From: MGIIb-Q1 sp964342465
Lineage (GTDB): Archaea > Thermoplasmatota > Poseidoniia > Poseidoniales > Thalassarchaeaceae
Length of the DNA: 64,000 nucleotides
Reading direction: 5' to 3'
NCBI GenBank assembly: GCA_964342465.1
Contig: CAYFFQ010000010.1
Coordinates: 1-64,000, forward strand
Positions 43,286 through 51,873 of this stretch are shown here, piece by piece. The translations under genes and the position numbers were made by a program. The notes under the pieces were generated by a model. That model was not told the origin of the DNA. It made no database searches and was given only the letters and a program-made list of their open reading frames with translations. Each line of letters opens with the position of its first letter. Position 1 is the stretch's first letter.

Positions 43286-44859
43286 TTCCCGAAGAGGATG
43301 GGACTGGTGGCGAAAATATTGACCAGCCAGCAACTACTATGCCTGTGATAGAGGGTGGTAGTGCTCCACTCATCGGTGCAGATGATTCATCTCCGGTAGC
43401 AACGCTGCCAATCGGGGTGGAATCGCAGTTGCAGAGAGCCGAAACCGCACTTGCGACTCCGACGGTTCAGCCGGCGAATACAGGTGTCGGAGCCGTCACA
43501 GATGCGGCGGTAACTCAACTTCACCGAGTGCAGGATGTCGCCGCACAAGCCTTCAGGCCACTTACGAACACGGTGTGGAGTCGTCTTGACCGCAAGGCGA
43601 CTGCTGTTTCCGAATTTACTCTGCGCCAATATCGGACAAAGAACTCAACCTGGGTGGTGCTTGGAATAGGATTTCTCTTCGTCAGCATGGTGTTGATGTT
43701 CTATGGGGAGGCGATGTCAACAGGATTTGAGGCGGTGGACAATGACGGCGATTCATTCGACTTGGATGGTGACGGATATCCGACGGGTCAGGAACTGCGT
43801 CATGGAACAGACCCATACGACGCAAATTCTCATCCTGACCCCGACTCAGTGAGGCCCGACCCACCTGAAGTGTGGGTCAACGAGGACGGAATCGATTGGA
43901 GTGGTGATTACACCGAATGGAATCAAGGTCACGACGATGATGGGGATTGCACTGGTGAAGGTTGGGTCAATGCCGATTCGGTCTATCTTCCTGCCAACAA
44001 GGATGGCAACGGTGACCGCGTTCCATGTAATGTTCACTATACGATGAACGCTTCCACGAATACTGTTTATAGAATATCACCCGACCAGAATGTCGACGAA
44101 GACCCAGATGATAACTCGTTTCTGAAAGAGGCTCTTCACCGTTCCTTTGTGCTCGGCTTCGGGAAGATAGGTTTCGGCTTCCTCCTCGGTATTTTCCTAC
44201 CACTTTTCCTCGCCACTGGACTGGTGCGCGATGAGATGGAGAAAGGAACACTCCACTACATCATGGGTAAACCGATTGCTCGGGCTGAGATCCTCGCCTA
44301 TAGACTGCTGGGCTACATTGCTCTTGTCTGGCCTTACACTGCAGCCCTCATCATCCTCACCGCCATTGTCACCGGCCTGCTCGCACCGTCAGAAGGTCTG
44401 TTCAGGTTTCACGATATGGCGGCTTGGTTGGGGGTCTTGCTCGCCTCATGTCTGGTGATGCTCGCCTACGGAACCGTCTTCTGCACACTCGGTGTGATGA
44501 GTCCAAAATTCGGCCTCTGGATTGCCATCGGCCTCGGCGTTTGGGAGTTTGCGATGGCGATGATCTCACTGACTCTGCCTCAATATCCTCTGACATGGAT
44601 GTCCATTTCCCATTGGGGAATAGAGATAATCAACTGTTCCTCAGTGCTCGCATATCCTGACCAGACATACGTAATCAATGTGGCAGAATCTATTGATTGG
44701 GGTTCAGAGGTGGCGCTCGCCGGCTTCTACAGCCCACCGAGCGTCGTCGCTGGCAACCCCTTCCTCTCGCTGCTGGTTTCCATCTTTGTGCTGGCTACCA
44801 TAACCATTGGGGCGCTTTTCGTGGGACAATCTAGTCTGAAGCGCAAAGAATTGAACTGA
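43282..44859 (+). CDS. ABC-2 type permease with Ca-binding-like external loop (pair 2)
   Basis: 525 residues. A cytoplasmic N-terminal extension of about 110 residues comes before helix 1 (STWVVLGIGFLFVSMVLMF). A large external loop of about 130 residues follows, rich in Asp and with thrombospondin-3-like strings (DNDGDSFDLDGDGYPTGQEL, NKDGNGDRVPCNV) and two cysteines. The remaining helices have the ABC-2 segment LVRDEMEKGTLHYIMGKPIA. The loop implies contact with an extracellular partner or cargo. A 9-bp gap separates it from the next gene. Confidence 0.87.
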   Translation: MIPEEDGTGGENIDQPATTMPVIEGGSAPLIGADDSSPVATLPIGVESQLQRAETALATPTVQPANTGVGAVTDAAVTQLHRVQDVAAQAFRPLTNTVWSRLDRKATAVSEFTLRQYRTKNSTWVVLGIGFLFVSMVLMFYGEAMSTGFEAVDNDGDSFDLDGDGYPTGQELRHGTDPYDANSHPDPDSVRPDPPEVWVNEDGIDWSGDYTEWNQGHDDDGDCTGEGWVNADSVYLPANKDGNGDRVPCNVHYTMNASTNTVYRISPDQNVDEDPDDNSFLKEALHRSFVLGFGKIGFGFLLGIFLPLFLATGLVRDEMEKGTLHYIMGKPIARAEILAYRLLGYIALVWPYTAALIILTAIVTGLLAPSEGLFRFHDMAAWLGVLLASCLVMLAYGTVFCTLGVMSPKFGLWIAIGLGVWEFAMAMISLTLPQYPLTWMSISHWGIEIINCSSVLAYPDQTYVINVAESIDWGSEVALAGFYSPPSVVAGNPFLSLLVSIFVLATITIGALFVGQSSLKRKELN

Positions 44860-44868
44860 GGTCACCCT

Positions 44869-46083
44869 ATGCCACAAAACCATTCTGCCCCTGTACCTAC
44901 CAGTTTCGAGGGGGATTTCTCATCTATGTGGAGCCTCGACACCCTCCCACCCCTGCGCCGCCTCTCCTGGTGGTGGTGGTGGTGGTTGGTTCTAATCCCA
45001 GACCCCGAAAGAGAGGGTGTATCGCGGCAACTCATGGTACTCTGGTCAACCCGCGACTGTGAGCGAATCAATGTAAGTGGTCACGACTGGTGGGGGGGGG
45101 GCAGAACCCATGTCGATGACGAAGGGGGTATCGTCTTCCCCGGTATGGTTGCGGCGTGGTGGTTCGATGGTCAAACAATGCACGAACCGCTGGTCCTCAG
45201 AGAGTGTCGCATGACATCGTTTCACGATGGCCACTCACTGTGGTCTGATGATTCTGACGAGGTTGGCAAGGGTGGTGGAGCGGTGATTCCGATTGCCAGT
45301 GAGGACCTGTCGATGGGACTCTCGTCTGACCTCTCGCACTTCTGGTTGCGTCTGGCGTCGGATTCTGAGTCTGTGCAGGGTGGCGCACCGAAGCAATTCT
45401 CACTCAAGATGACACCGTGGAATGGCGAGATTTCGGCATTGGAATACAAGCACAATGTGTATGCCGCCAACATGGGTTATGACATACTCCGAATTCATGG
45501 GACAAAGTGCTCCGGTGTGATTGACGGGGAAGATGTTGAAGGAACAGCATATTTCCAGAAGGTGACCGTACAAGCACCTTCCATTCCGTGGTTTTGGGGA
45601 ATGCTGCACTTCTCCGACGGTTCCTATCTCGATTGGTGGCTCCCACACCTCTCGCTCTCCGTGACGGCATCGGATTCCGAGCCGTGGAAACTGCGGGATT
45701 TTGACCGTCTTCCGTTGGCCGCCACAGGGATGTTCAAAGATGCAGGTCGACAGCGAACTGAGAGATTCGAGAGGTGTGAAGTCAATCTGATTCAACCACA
45801 GGAGAATCCATCCCTCGACGGAGAAGGCAATCCTCTACCGGAGTTCAAAATCAGAGTGTGGAATGGCCGCTGCCAAATCGGATTGCATGTCACAGCGACC
45901 AGCCGCGCCCACTGGTCATTCGACCAACCGACGAGGGCCCACTTGAGGAGCCACTTCACCTACAACGAATACCCACTGAGGGTTGAAAAAGTGACCGTGT
46001 TGGATGAAAGGGGGGTGAGGACCCTGTCCGATTGGGAATGGGTGCACGGGAATGCCGAACACAGTTGGGGAATCCTGCATTAG
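44869..46083 (+). CDS. Lipocalin-like (CrtC/AttH-type) protein, tentative, with slippage-prone tracts
   Basis: 404 residues, no signal peptide. The pattern of strings GMVAAWWFDGQ, YFQKVTVQAPSIPWFWGMLH and WWLPHLSLSVTA resembles carotenoid 1,2-hydratase/AttH-type double lipocalin folds, but I am not certain. Near the N-terminus are six consecutive Trp (six tgg codons, about 44968-44985). Shortly after is a ten-G run (45092-45101, in WWGGGR). Both tracts are prone to length changes, and the G10 run would shift the frame. It follows the ABC operon by 9 bp, so it may serve that transporter. Confidence 0.6.
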   Translation: MPQNHSAPVPTSFEGDFSSMWSLDTLPPLRRLSWWWWWWLVLIPDPEREGVSRQLMVLWSTRDCERINVSGHDWWGGGRTHVDDEGGIVFPGMVAAWWFDGQTMHEPLVLRECRMTSFHDGHSLWSDDSDEVGKGGGAVIPIASEDLSMGLSSDLSHFWLRLASDSESVQGGAPKQFSLKMTPWNGEISALEYKHNVYAANMGYDILRIHGTKCSGVIDGEDVEGTAYFQKVTVQAPSIPWFWGMLHFSDGSYLDWWLPHLSLSVTASDSEPWKLRDFDRLPLAATGMFKDAGRQRTERFERCEVNLIQPQENPSLDGEGNPLPEFKIRVWNGRCQIGLHVTATSRAHWSFDQPTRAHLRSHFTYNEYPLRVEKVTVLDERGVRTLSDWEWVHGNAEHSWGILH

Positions 46084-46144
46084 TGGCCTTGAGAAGAATC
46101 ATATACGGCCGCTTACCTGTTATTGCATGTAGCGGGGCTTATTC

Positions 46145-47233
46145 ATGACAGATGAGACATTCCAATCGGAGATGAAAGGCAAGATTGACTCCAAGTCGGT
46201 ACACGACCAGTTTGAAATGACACCCTACGAGGAGGCTTACTACTTCTGCCGACCGACATTTTTCGCATTTTCAGCGAAATACCTGCTCTGTTTCCTTGTG
46301 TTGGGGGTTCACCTACTGTTTTGGTATGGGAACACATTCGATGCTCCTGATGGGGAAAACACTAGTGGATTCCTGAAGGGTCTGTTTTGGTTGGTTGACC
46401 TCTTTGGGATGTGGGGTTTCGTCTTCACTATGCTGGTCATTACTTGGTTCAACCGCTTCATGAATTGGTCCTCTTCCGGTGCTTGGTACACCACCTCTCT
46501 ATTCGTTGTGACTCTGACACCACTCGCCTTTGTGATTGAGAATGTGATTGTATGGGTCGCGGGGATTTTCGGTAGCGAATACGGCGGTGTTCTTCCCACT
46601 TGGGATGATTTCTGGTATCTCTTGCTCGGCGTGGCTTACTTCGCCGTGTTGTTCTCACTGACAACATGGTATGGTCGCTCATTCCGATATGGTATCTCCA
46701 ATCGTGCAGTATACTTGAAGAAGGATTTCATGCTGACTCACACAATGCACAACATCACCCTGCTTGACATAGACAATCTCAAACTTTCACAGCCGTGGTA
46801 CGGCAGAATCTTGGGATTCGGGACGGTCAACATCCTTACTGGTAGCGGTTTCGGAGTCAGGGAGCGCACCGCCTCGACCTCAGTCGGCGTAGTCTCGGAG
46901 GCGGTGGCCTCGGCAACCGATGAAATAGGTCTCTTCCGTAAATTTTTCAGAGCGATGATATTCATGGTCTCACTCCAGAGGACCAGAGAGGAGATGAACA
47001 CCTCAGAGCCGGAGGATTGTCTATACGGAATCCGAACACCATCCAAGGTCTACAAACTGATCAATGAACTGAAGGAGAAAATCAGGGTCAGTTCGACGGA
47101 CAACAGGCACGAACATGGAGGTGCGGGGGCAGAAGTGGCGGCGGTCGAGCCGGTTGCCGCGGCAGTGGAATCAACTCCCGAATCGGAATCGGACCCTTGG
47201 GGAGACCTGCAAGCCGACCTCGACCTAGAATGA
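46145..47233 (+). CDS. Membrane protein with bacterial-type PH domain (bPH2/YdbS-like)
   Basis: 362 residues. Four hydrophobic helices (KYLLCFLVLGVHLLFW, LVDLFGMWGFVFTMLVITWF, FVVTLTPLAFVIENVIVWVA, YLLLGVAYFAVLFSLTTWY) precede a bPH2-like strand set (YGISNRAVYLKKDF, THTMHNITLLDIDNLKLSQP, GFGTVNILTGSGF). That string of features is typical of YdbS/YdbT-type proteins. An Ala/Glu-rich tail ends it. The role is unknown; the family often interacts with membranes or SPFH-like proteins. Confidence 0.78.
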   Translation: MTDETFQSEMKGKIDSKSVHDQFEMTPYEEAYYFCRPTFFAFSAKYLLCFLVLGVHLLFWYGNTFDAPDGENTSGFLKGLFWLVDLFGMWGFVFTMLVITWFNRFMNWSSSGAWYTTSLFVVTLTPLAFVIENVIVWVAGIFGSEYGGVLPTWDDFWYLLLGVAYFAVLFSLTTWYGRSFRYGISNRAVYLKKDFMLTHTMHNITLLDIDNLKLSQPWYGRILGFGTVNILTGSGFGVRERTASTSVGVVSEAVASATDEIGLFRKFFRAMIFMVSLQRTREEMNTSEPEDCLYGIRTPSKVYKLINELKEKIRVSSTDNRHEHGGAGAEVAAVEPVAAAVESTPESESDPWGDLQADLDLE

Positions 47234-47405
47234 TAAATACCCATTTTCTTCTGATTCTGCGATTCATCAGCCAACGAATGAACCGCGGCAGAAGGCGACA
47301 TCTCCTCACCCGATATATCAACCCATTTTGATTTGCCAGTAGGGAGTGAGCGTTTGGTTCATAGGTGAGTTGCTGTCAGCAGCCCTCATCAATGGAGTGA
47401 TGTGT

Positions 47406-47921
47406 ATGTCCGACGAGTTATTGGAGTCAGCGATTGAATTGTTCCGAGGGGGAGACTTGGAGGGTGCGATAAAGAACCTTGAAGAGAGTATCAAGACCAA
47501 TCCGGAGGTTGCGACCCTGCACCACACATATGCCGAATTCGCTAACATGTTCAACACTGAGATGCAGGACGATGTGATTCCAGGGGGGAAAATCATGCAG
47601 TCATACAAGAAGGCTATGCAACTCGATGAGGAGAACGATGAGTACATCGCCGATTTCGCCAGTTTCGCACTTGAATGCCGAAGAGTCCCTGTCGCTGTGA
47701 AGGAGTTTCAGCGCTACGCCCGTCGGCTTGAATTAGCAGATATTCCGGTTGATGATGTTCTATACATGGCGGCCCGCAACATCGTAGATGCTGTGGAAGT
47801 GATGGACCCTGAGAAGAAAAATCCGATGGTTCAACCGTGGCTGAAACAGGCGCTCATCTGGTCAGTCGGTGGACTTGGCTACAGTGCCGGCGAAGCGGCA
47901 GAGATGCTCACTCAAGAGTGA
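47406..47921 (+). CDS. TPR-repeat protein
   Basis: 171 residues from ATG 47406; the longer TTG/GTG frame to 47346 is less likely. TPR-like helical pairs: ELLESAIELFRGGDLEGAIK, NLEESIKTNPEVATLHHTYA, GGKIMQSYKKAMQLDEENDE, AVKEFQRYARRLELADIPV. TPRs bind partner proteins. It precedes a TruA-type synthase by 62 bp and is probably co-transcribed. Confidence 0.75.
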   Translation: MSDELLESAIELFRGGDLEGAIKNLEESIKTNPEVATLHHTYAEFANMFNTEMQDDVIPGGKIMQSYKKAMQLDEENDEYIADFASFALECRRVPVAVKEFQRYARRLELADIPVDDVLYMAARNIVDAVEVMDPEKKNPMVQPWLKQALIWSVGGLGYSAGEAAEMLTQE

Positions 47922-47983
47922 AGGATGGAGGGCGGCCAAAGAGAAGGCCTTCTCAGAAGGTGTCTCACCTGAATGGGTGGCGG

Positions 47984-48877
47984 ATGGTGGACGAGGTGGC
48001 CGCTGAAACCGACATCGCCTTCGCCTTCTCATATATTGGAGATGCCTTTCACGGAAGCCAGATTCAACCTGATGTACGCACAGTTGAGAAGGACCTCCTT
48101 CGTGCGATTAGGAAAGCCAAGATAATTGTCGAGAAACCCGCGCTCATCATCTCCAGCAGAACAGACGCGGGAGTCAGTGCGAGGATGAATGTGGCAAAAC
48201 TGACCATGCCATCCGAGCAGTGGCGAGGGATGGGTGAATCGAATTTCAGAAGAGCGGTCAATGACCATCTCGATGATGCTGTCATCTGGGGTGCGGTGGT
48301 TGCACCCGACCATTGGAATCCACGACTGGCGAGGAGGAGGGTGTACAGATTTCGGCTCGAAGCACTTCGCCCGTTCACCAAACCCTACGACCAAGAGAGG
48401 GTGGTGCATGCCATGTCAATCTTCGAAGGTGAACACGATTTTTCCGGTTTTTCACGAGTTGAGGAGGGGCGGGACCCGCTTCGGAAAATCGACTACTGCC
48501 GACCTTGGCGTGAGAATGGGAGGTTGGTTGGCTTTGAGATCGCCGCCCACTCCTTTCTCTGGAATCAAGTCCGGCGAATCGCCGAAAGTCTAGCTCAGGT
48601 GGCGCTGGAGGCGATTTCGGCCGAGGAGATTTCTGCGGCGCTTATAGAGGCAAGAACACCGAAGTTCTTCGGCTTGGCATCATCCGAATGGTTGATTCTG
48701 TGGGAGATTCAACACGATGGAATCGAGTTTCCAAGGATGCTTGACTTCAGGACTGAACTACTTGAAGAACCACCAATAGAGATGGATGACAGGATGTATC
48801 AAGGGTGGAAGGAAGCGGCTCATCTGCAACAGAAACAGTTGTTGAAACGGAGTTGGGTGACTCCACTGGGCCGATGA
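47984..48877 (+). CDS. truA: TruA-family tRNA pseudouridine synthase
   Basis: 297 residues from ATG 47984; longer in-frame starts overlap the TPR gene. TruA makes pseudouridine at tRNA positions 38-40. The catalytic Asp61 is in SSRTDAGVSARMNVA. Other family strings are FSYIGDAFHGSQIQP, WNPRLARRRVYRFRLEA, FEGEHDFSGFSRVEEGRDP and AHSFLWNQVRRIAESLAQV. The end of about 70 residues goes beyond the core. It converges on the ribK gene with a 60-bp gap. Confidence 0.9.
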   Translation: MVDEVAAETDIAFAFSYIGDAFHGSQIQPDVRTVEKDLLRAIRKAKIIVEKPALIISSRTDAGVSARMNVAKLTMPSEQWRGMGESNFRRAVNDHLDDAVIWGAVVAPDHWNPRLARRRVYRFRLEALRPFTKPYDQERVVHAMSIFEGEHDFSGFSRVEEGRDPLRKIDYCRPWRENGRLVGFEIAAHSFLWNQVRRIAESLAQVALEAISAEEISAALIEARTPKFFGLASSEWLILWEIQHDGIEFPRMLDFRTELLEEPPIEMDDRMYQGWKEAAHLQQKQLLKRSWVTPLGR

Positions 48878-48936
48878 ACTTTGGTGGTCATCTCGATATT
48901 ACCTCGGTTTCTAGCCGCGGTGGTGCGCCACACCCT

Positions 48937-49413
48937 TCACACTTTCAAAGCGAGAATGTCACCATCGGCAAGGTCAAAGAACTCACGCAGAAACAGGGGT
49001 GCAATCACCTCGACGACATCGGTATGTCGAGTCAAATCCGGAATGAGAATGGCGCACTGCACCTCAGTGGCTTCAACACCAGCGACTAGATTGATGGTCG
49101 CTGGAAATGCCGTCGCTCCGCCGAAGGAGCGACCTTCACGCTCAAATCCGGAGATTCGGTGTCTTTCAACATTCGTAGTATCAATCCGCTCTACTTCGGC
49201 CAGCAGTTCCGCATCCACCCCTCTAGTCTCAATGTCTGAGGCTTTACGGAGGGCGATATAGAAGGAGAGTGAGTCTCCACTCACTTGTAGATTGAGGGTT
49301 CCGGGCCACGCTGTTGCTCCTAGAACCTCGCGGAACTGTTCTTGGTAGTGCGGTTGCGCCATGAAGATGTGGGCTCGCCCAAGTCCTGAACTGACCTCGC
49401 CGACAACGCGCAT
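48937..49413 (-). CDS. ribK: CTP-dependent riboflavin kinase
   Basis: 158 residues from ATG 49413; the open frame extends to 49572. This archaeal enzyme makes FMN from riboflavin using CTP. Family strings in order: GLGRAHIFMAQPHYQEQFRE, ATAWPGTLNLQVSGD, GRSFGGATAFPATINL, IPDLTRHTDVVEVIAPLFLR and LADGDILALKV. The usual archaeal RibK is about 130-220 residues, some with an extra N-terminal domain. The AT stretch at 49434-49452, about 25-35 bases upstream of 49413, supports the shorter start. Confidence 0.88.
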   Translation of the reverse strand: MRVVGEVSSGLGRAHIFMAQPHYQEQFREVLGATAWPGTLNLQVSGDSLSFYIALRKASDIETRGVDAELLAEVERIDTTNVERHRISGFEREGRSFGGATAFPATINLVAGVEATEVQCAILIPDLTRHTDVVEVIAPLFLREFFDLADGDILALKV

Positions 49414-49433
49414 GAAACGGGGCCGAGCCGCTC

Positions 49434-49452
49434 GTTTATCCAATTTTTTACC
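49434..49452 (-). promoter_or_regulatory. TATA-like region upstream of ribK
   Basis: gtttatcc then aattttttacc on the plus strand, 21-39 bases upstream of ATG 49413. The spacing fits a leaderless transcript and decides the short ribK start. Confidence 0.4.
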
Positions 49453-49610
49453 ACAGCAGATGAAAACATATCTGTAGAGCGGAGAACAACGAACAAAACA
49501 ATCTCCTTTTCCAGCGTCACGCATTAGGGACACTAAGTTTGCAGTACAACCATTGTTCAGATGAATGACCATGCTTGGGTAAATGATTCGATGGGCTCAA
49601 GAATGGTGTA

Positions 49611-50282
49611 TCAATAGAGAACTCGATGAAGCCAATTTCTGATTTCTCCCAATTCATCCATTATGACTTCGTGGCCCATTCTATAGGAATGCCACTGGCA
49701 TGGATGACCGGCATCCTTCACACGCTCATAGGAGGATTCACCCATCCTGTGCGGTACCATGTCATCCCAAAGGCCGTGACAGAACAGAAGGGGTGTATCT
49801 TGATTCTCTTCGCTCCTTTCTTCGGAAAAGGTGGCACTAAGTAGTTGGTAGGCGGACAACACCATGACACCTGCCAACCTCTGCTTTAGTCTCAAGCCGA
49901 TGTGCAAGGCCAAAGCCCCACCTTGTGAGAATCCAGCGAGAACTATTCGTCGATATGGTACTCCCATACTCACCTCCTCGGCGACCAATCGAGTCACAAG
50001 TTCGGCATTGGCGCGAATCGAGACCTCGTCCTCTCGGTCAGGTGCGTTCCAATCAAGAGTCTTGATGTCATACCACGCGGGCATCACCATTCCCATGTTG
50101 ATGGTTACCGGCATTTCAGGTGCGTGCGGAAAGACAAAGCGCGTGTTGGGGCATCCGAGAAGTGGTACCACTGGTTCGAAATCGTGGCCACTGGCTCCAA
50201 GGCCATGCAACCAGATGACTGTGTTGAGATGCTCTTCCGTCGGTTCGACTACAACCGACATGAGCGTTTCACCATTCGCCAT
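49611..50282 (-). CDS. Carboxylesterase/phospholipase-type alpha/beta hydrolase
   Basis: 223 residues from ATG 50282; the frame is open to 50384. Abhydrolase_2 family: oxyanion string VIWLHGLGASGHDFEPVVP, nucleophile elbow GFSQGGALALHI, catalytic Asp in GLWDDMVPHRMGE and His in YRMGHEVIMDELGE. These enzymes hydrolyse short carboxylic or thio-esters; the physiological substrate is unknown. The 5' portion (50022-50282 plus the upstream region to 50382) is repeated exactly at 51395-51755. Confidence 0.92.
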   Translation of the reverse strand: MANGETLMSVVVEPTEEHLNTVIWLHGLGASGHDFEPVVPLLGCPNTRFVFPHAPEMPVTINMGMVMPAWYDIKTLDWNAPDREDEVSIRANAELVTRLVAEEVSMGVPYRRIVLAGFSQGGALALHIGLRLKQRLAGVMVLSAYQLLSATFSEERSEENQDTPLLFCHGLWDDMVPHRMGESSYERVKDAGHPCQWHSYRMGHEVIMDELGEIRNWLHRVLY

Positions 50283-50382
50283 GAACTTGGCGGTGAAAGA
50301 GGTGCTCTTTGCCGTTTGCCCTCCACAGAGGAGATGCCTTCGGTTGGGTATGGCCGAAGTTGACAATTCTAGAGTGCTTAGC
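50022..50382. repeat. 361-bp direct repeat, copy A
   Basis: Bases 50022-50382 are identical, as far as I can read, to 51395-51755 (offset 1373). Copy A holds the intact esterase 5' end and its upstream region. The two copies flank the 50447-51244 gene. Confidence 0.93.
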
Positions 50383-50446
50383 AATCGCCCAATTCACCGC
50401 TCTTACCGAAGTTGGCGGGCAATGCCGCGGCAACATGTATGTGACT

Positions 50447-51244
50447 TCACCACATGCTAGAAAGACCAAATGCGAATCCGAATACGGCAGAGATGGGGAA
50501 GAACAGTAGCGAGCAGGCCGCTCCGATTCTCATTGAGCGGCGGCCGCTCACGAATCCGGCCGCCATCAACCCGAGGGATGAAAATAGGCCCAAATAGCAG
50601 GCATTGATGCTCAACTCCGCGACCCCATCAAGAGTCGTAGAGTGCTCTGACTCCCACCAGTCACGATTGACATGGTCGAAGTAAAGTATGAGAGATTCAC
50701 CGTGGTCGTTACCATCGTCAAGGGTCACGGTTCCGTTGTCGATGTCAAACTGGCCAATTTGTGTCTCCACCTGCCTGTCAATTGTCGCATTGTAGTAATA
50801 AGAAATGATGGCAAACTTGCGCAACGGCTCTCCCGTTTCCTGCCACTCACAGGAGAAGTAGACATTTCTTGACCCTTGGATTCCGCATCCTTGGACCACC
50901 CTGTCTTCACCGAGGGGGGTGAAATTGGCTGAGTATTCCGTGCCGTTTCCCCCCTCGAGGATGACCTCCACCTCCTGCCACGAATTGGGGCTGAATTGAC
51001 CGATGGACACCAAGCCGCCGATGACGGGTACAAGCATCAGTAGCATTGGAATGCCGAATCCGAGTAGAAACTCCTTCCAGACGAATGCCGGCTTCTCTTG
51101 AAGATGCCCCACTTGGTGAACTGGAAACTGGGTGGTCGGTTGACCCTGAAGCGTCGGCTGGCTCGGGTGTGCCGCAGCCCCTTGCCCTGGTCCTTCGGAA
51201 GTCGGCTGTTCTGAGAGATTGGTTGTTGGTTGGTGAGGCAACAT
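50447..51244 (-). CDS. Membrane protein with Pro/Gln-rich N-terminus, unknown function
   Basis: 265 residues from ATG 51244. A cytoplasmic Q/P/T-rich leader (about 60 residues) precedes helix 1 (FLLGFGIPMLLMLVPVIGGL). An external domain of about 120 residues with two cysteines follows, then helices 2 and 3 (CYLGLFSSLGLMAAGFVSG, GAACSLLFFPISAVFGFAFG). No recognised family. It lies between the two identical 361-bp repeats, so deletion or amplification by recombination is possible. Confidence 0.72.
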   Translation of the reverse strand: MLPHQPTTNLSEQPTSEGPGQGAAAHPSQPTLQGQPTTQFPVHQVGHLQEKPAFVWKEFLLGFGIPMLLMLVPVIGGLVSIGQFSPNSWQEVEVILEGGNGTEYSANFTPLGEDRVVQGCGIQGSRNVYFSCEWQETGEPLRKFAIISYYYNATIDRQVETQIGQFDIDNGTVTLDDGNDHGESLILYFDHVNRDWWESEHSTTLDGVAELSINACYLGLFSSLGLMAAGFVSGRRSMRIGAACSLLFFPISAVFGFAFGLSSMW

Positions 51245-51394
51245 AGGTCAAGTGACCCCCCCTCTCCCTCATAAGTCTGCACACGGCCACCCCCAGAAAT
51301 AGTGCTTGAGTTGAATGTCACTAGCGGGTGAAAGTGTGTTTGAGGTGCCAAGCGAGTGGTGCGAGAACGGGATGATGATTTTCCTTGCCATCGG

Positions 51395-51755
51395 GACCTC
51401 GTCCTCTCGGTCAGGTGCGTTCCAATCAAGAGTCTTGATGTCATACCACGCGGGCATCACCATTCCCATGTTGATGGTTACCGGCATTTCAGGTGCGTGC
51501 GGAAAGACAAAGCGCGTGTTGGGGCATCCGAGAAGTGGTACCACTGGTTCGAAATCGTGGCCACTGGCTCCAAGGCCATGCAACCAGATGACTGTGTTGA
51601 GATGCTCTTCCGTCGGTTCGACTACAACCGACATGAGCGTTTCACCATTCGCCATGAACTTGGCGGTGAAAGAGGTGCTCTTTGCCGTTTGCCCTCCACA
51701 GAGGAGATGCCTTCGGTTGGGTATGGCCGAAGTTGACAATTCTAGAGTGCTTAGC
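51395..51755 (-). pseudogene. Truncated duplicate of the esterase 5' end (361-bp direct repeat, copy B)
   Basis: An exact copy of 50022-50382. It encodes the esterase from its start through the DWNAPDREDEV string, then leaves homology. The nucleophile Ser, Asp and His are missing, so it cannot be an active hydrolase. An open frame continues to about 51269 with unrelated residues. Identity implies a recent event, or a mis-join in assembly. Confidence 0.85.
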
Positions 51756-51873
51756 CGCACTCCCACCGGCGAGGTGCGAGATTGACCATGCCGTGGTATA
51801 TATCCGTGAACTCATTATAATACGAGGCGAATCATGGCGATAATAGGTAGTGGTGAGTTAGGGGTGAGATGAG

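Noticed and set aside
51269..51394. Functional second esterase reading from the 361-bp duplicate
   Set aside because: After 51395 the frame leaves homology and lacks the catalytic triad, so it is treated as a truncated copy.
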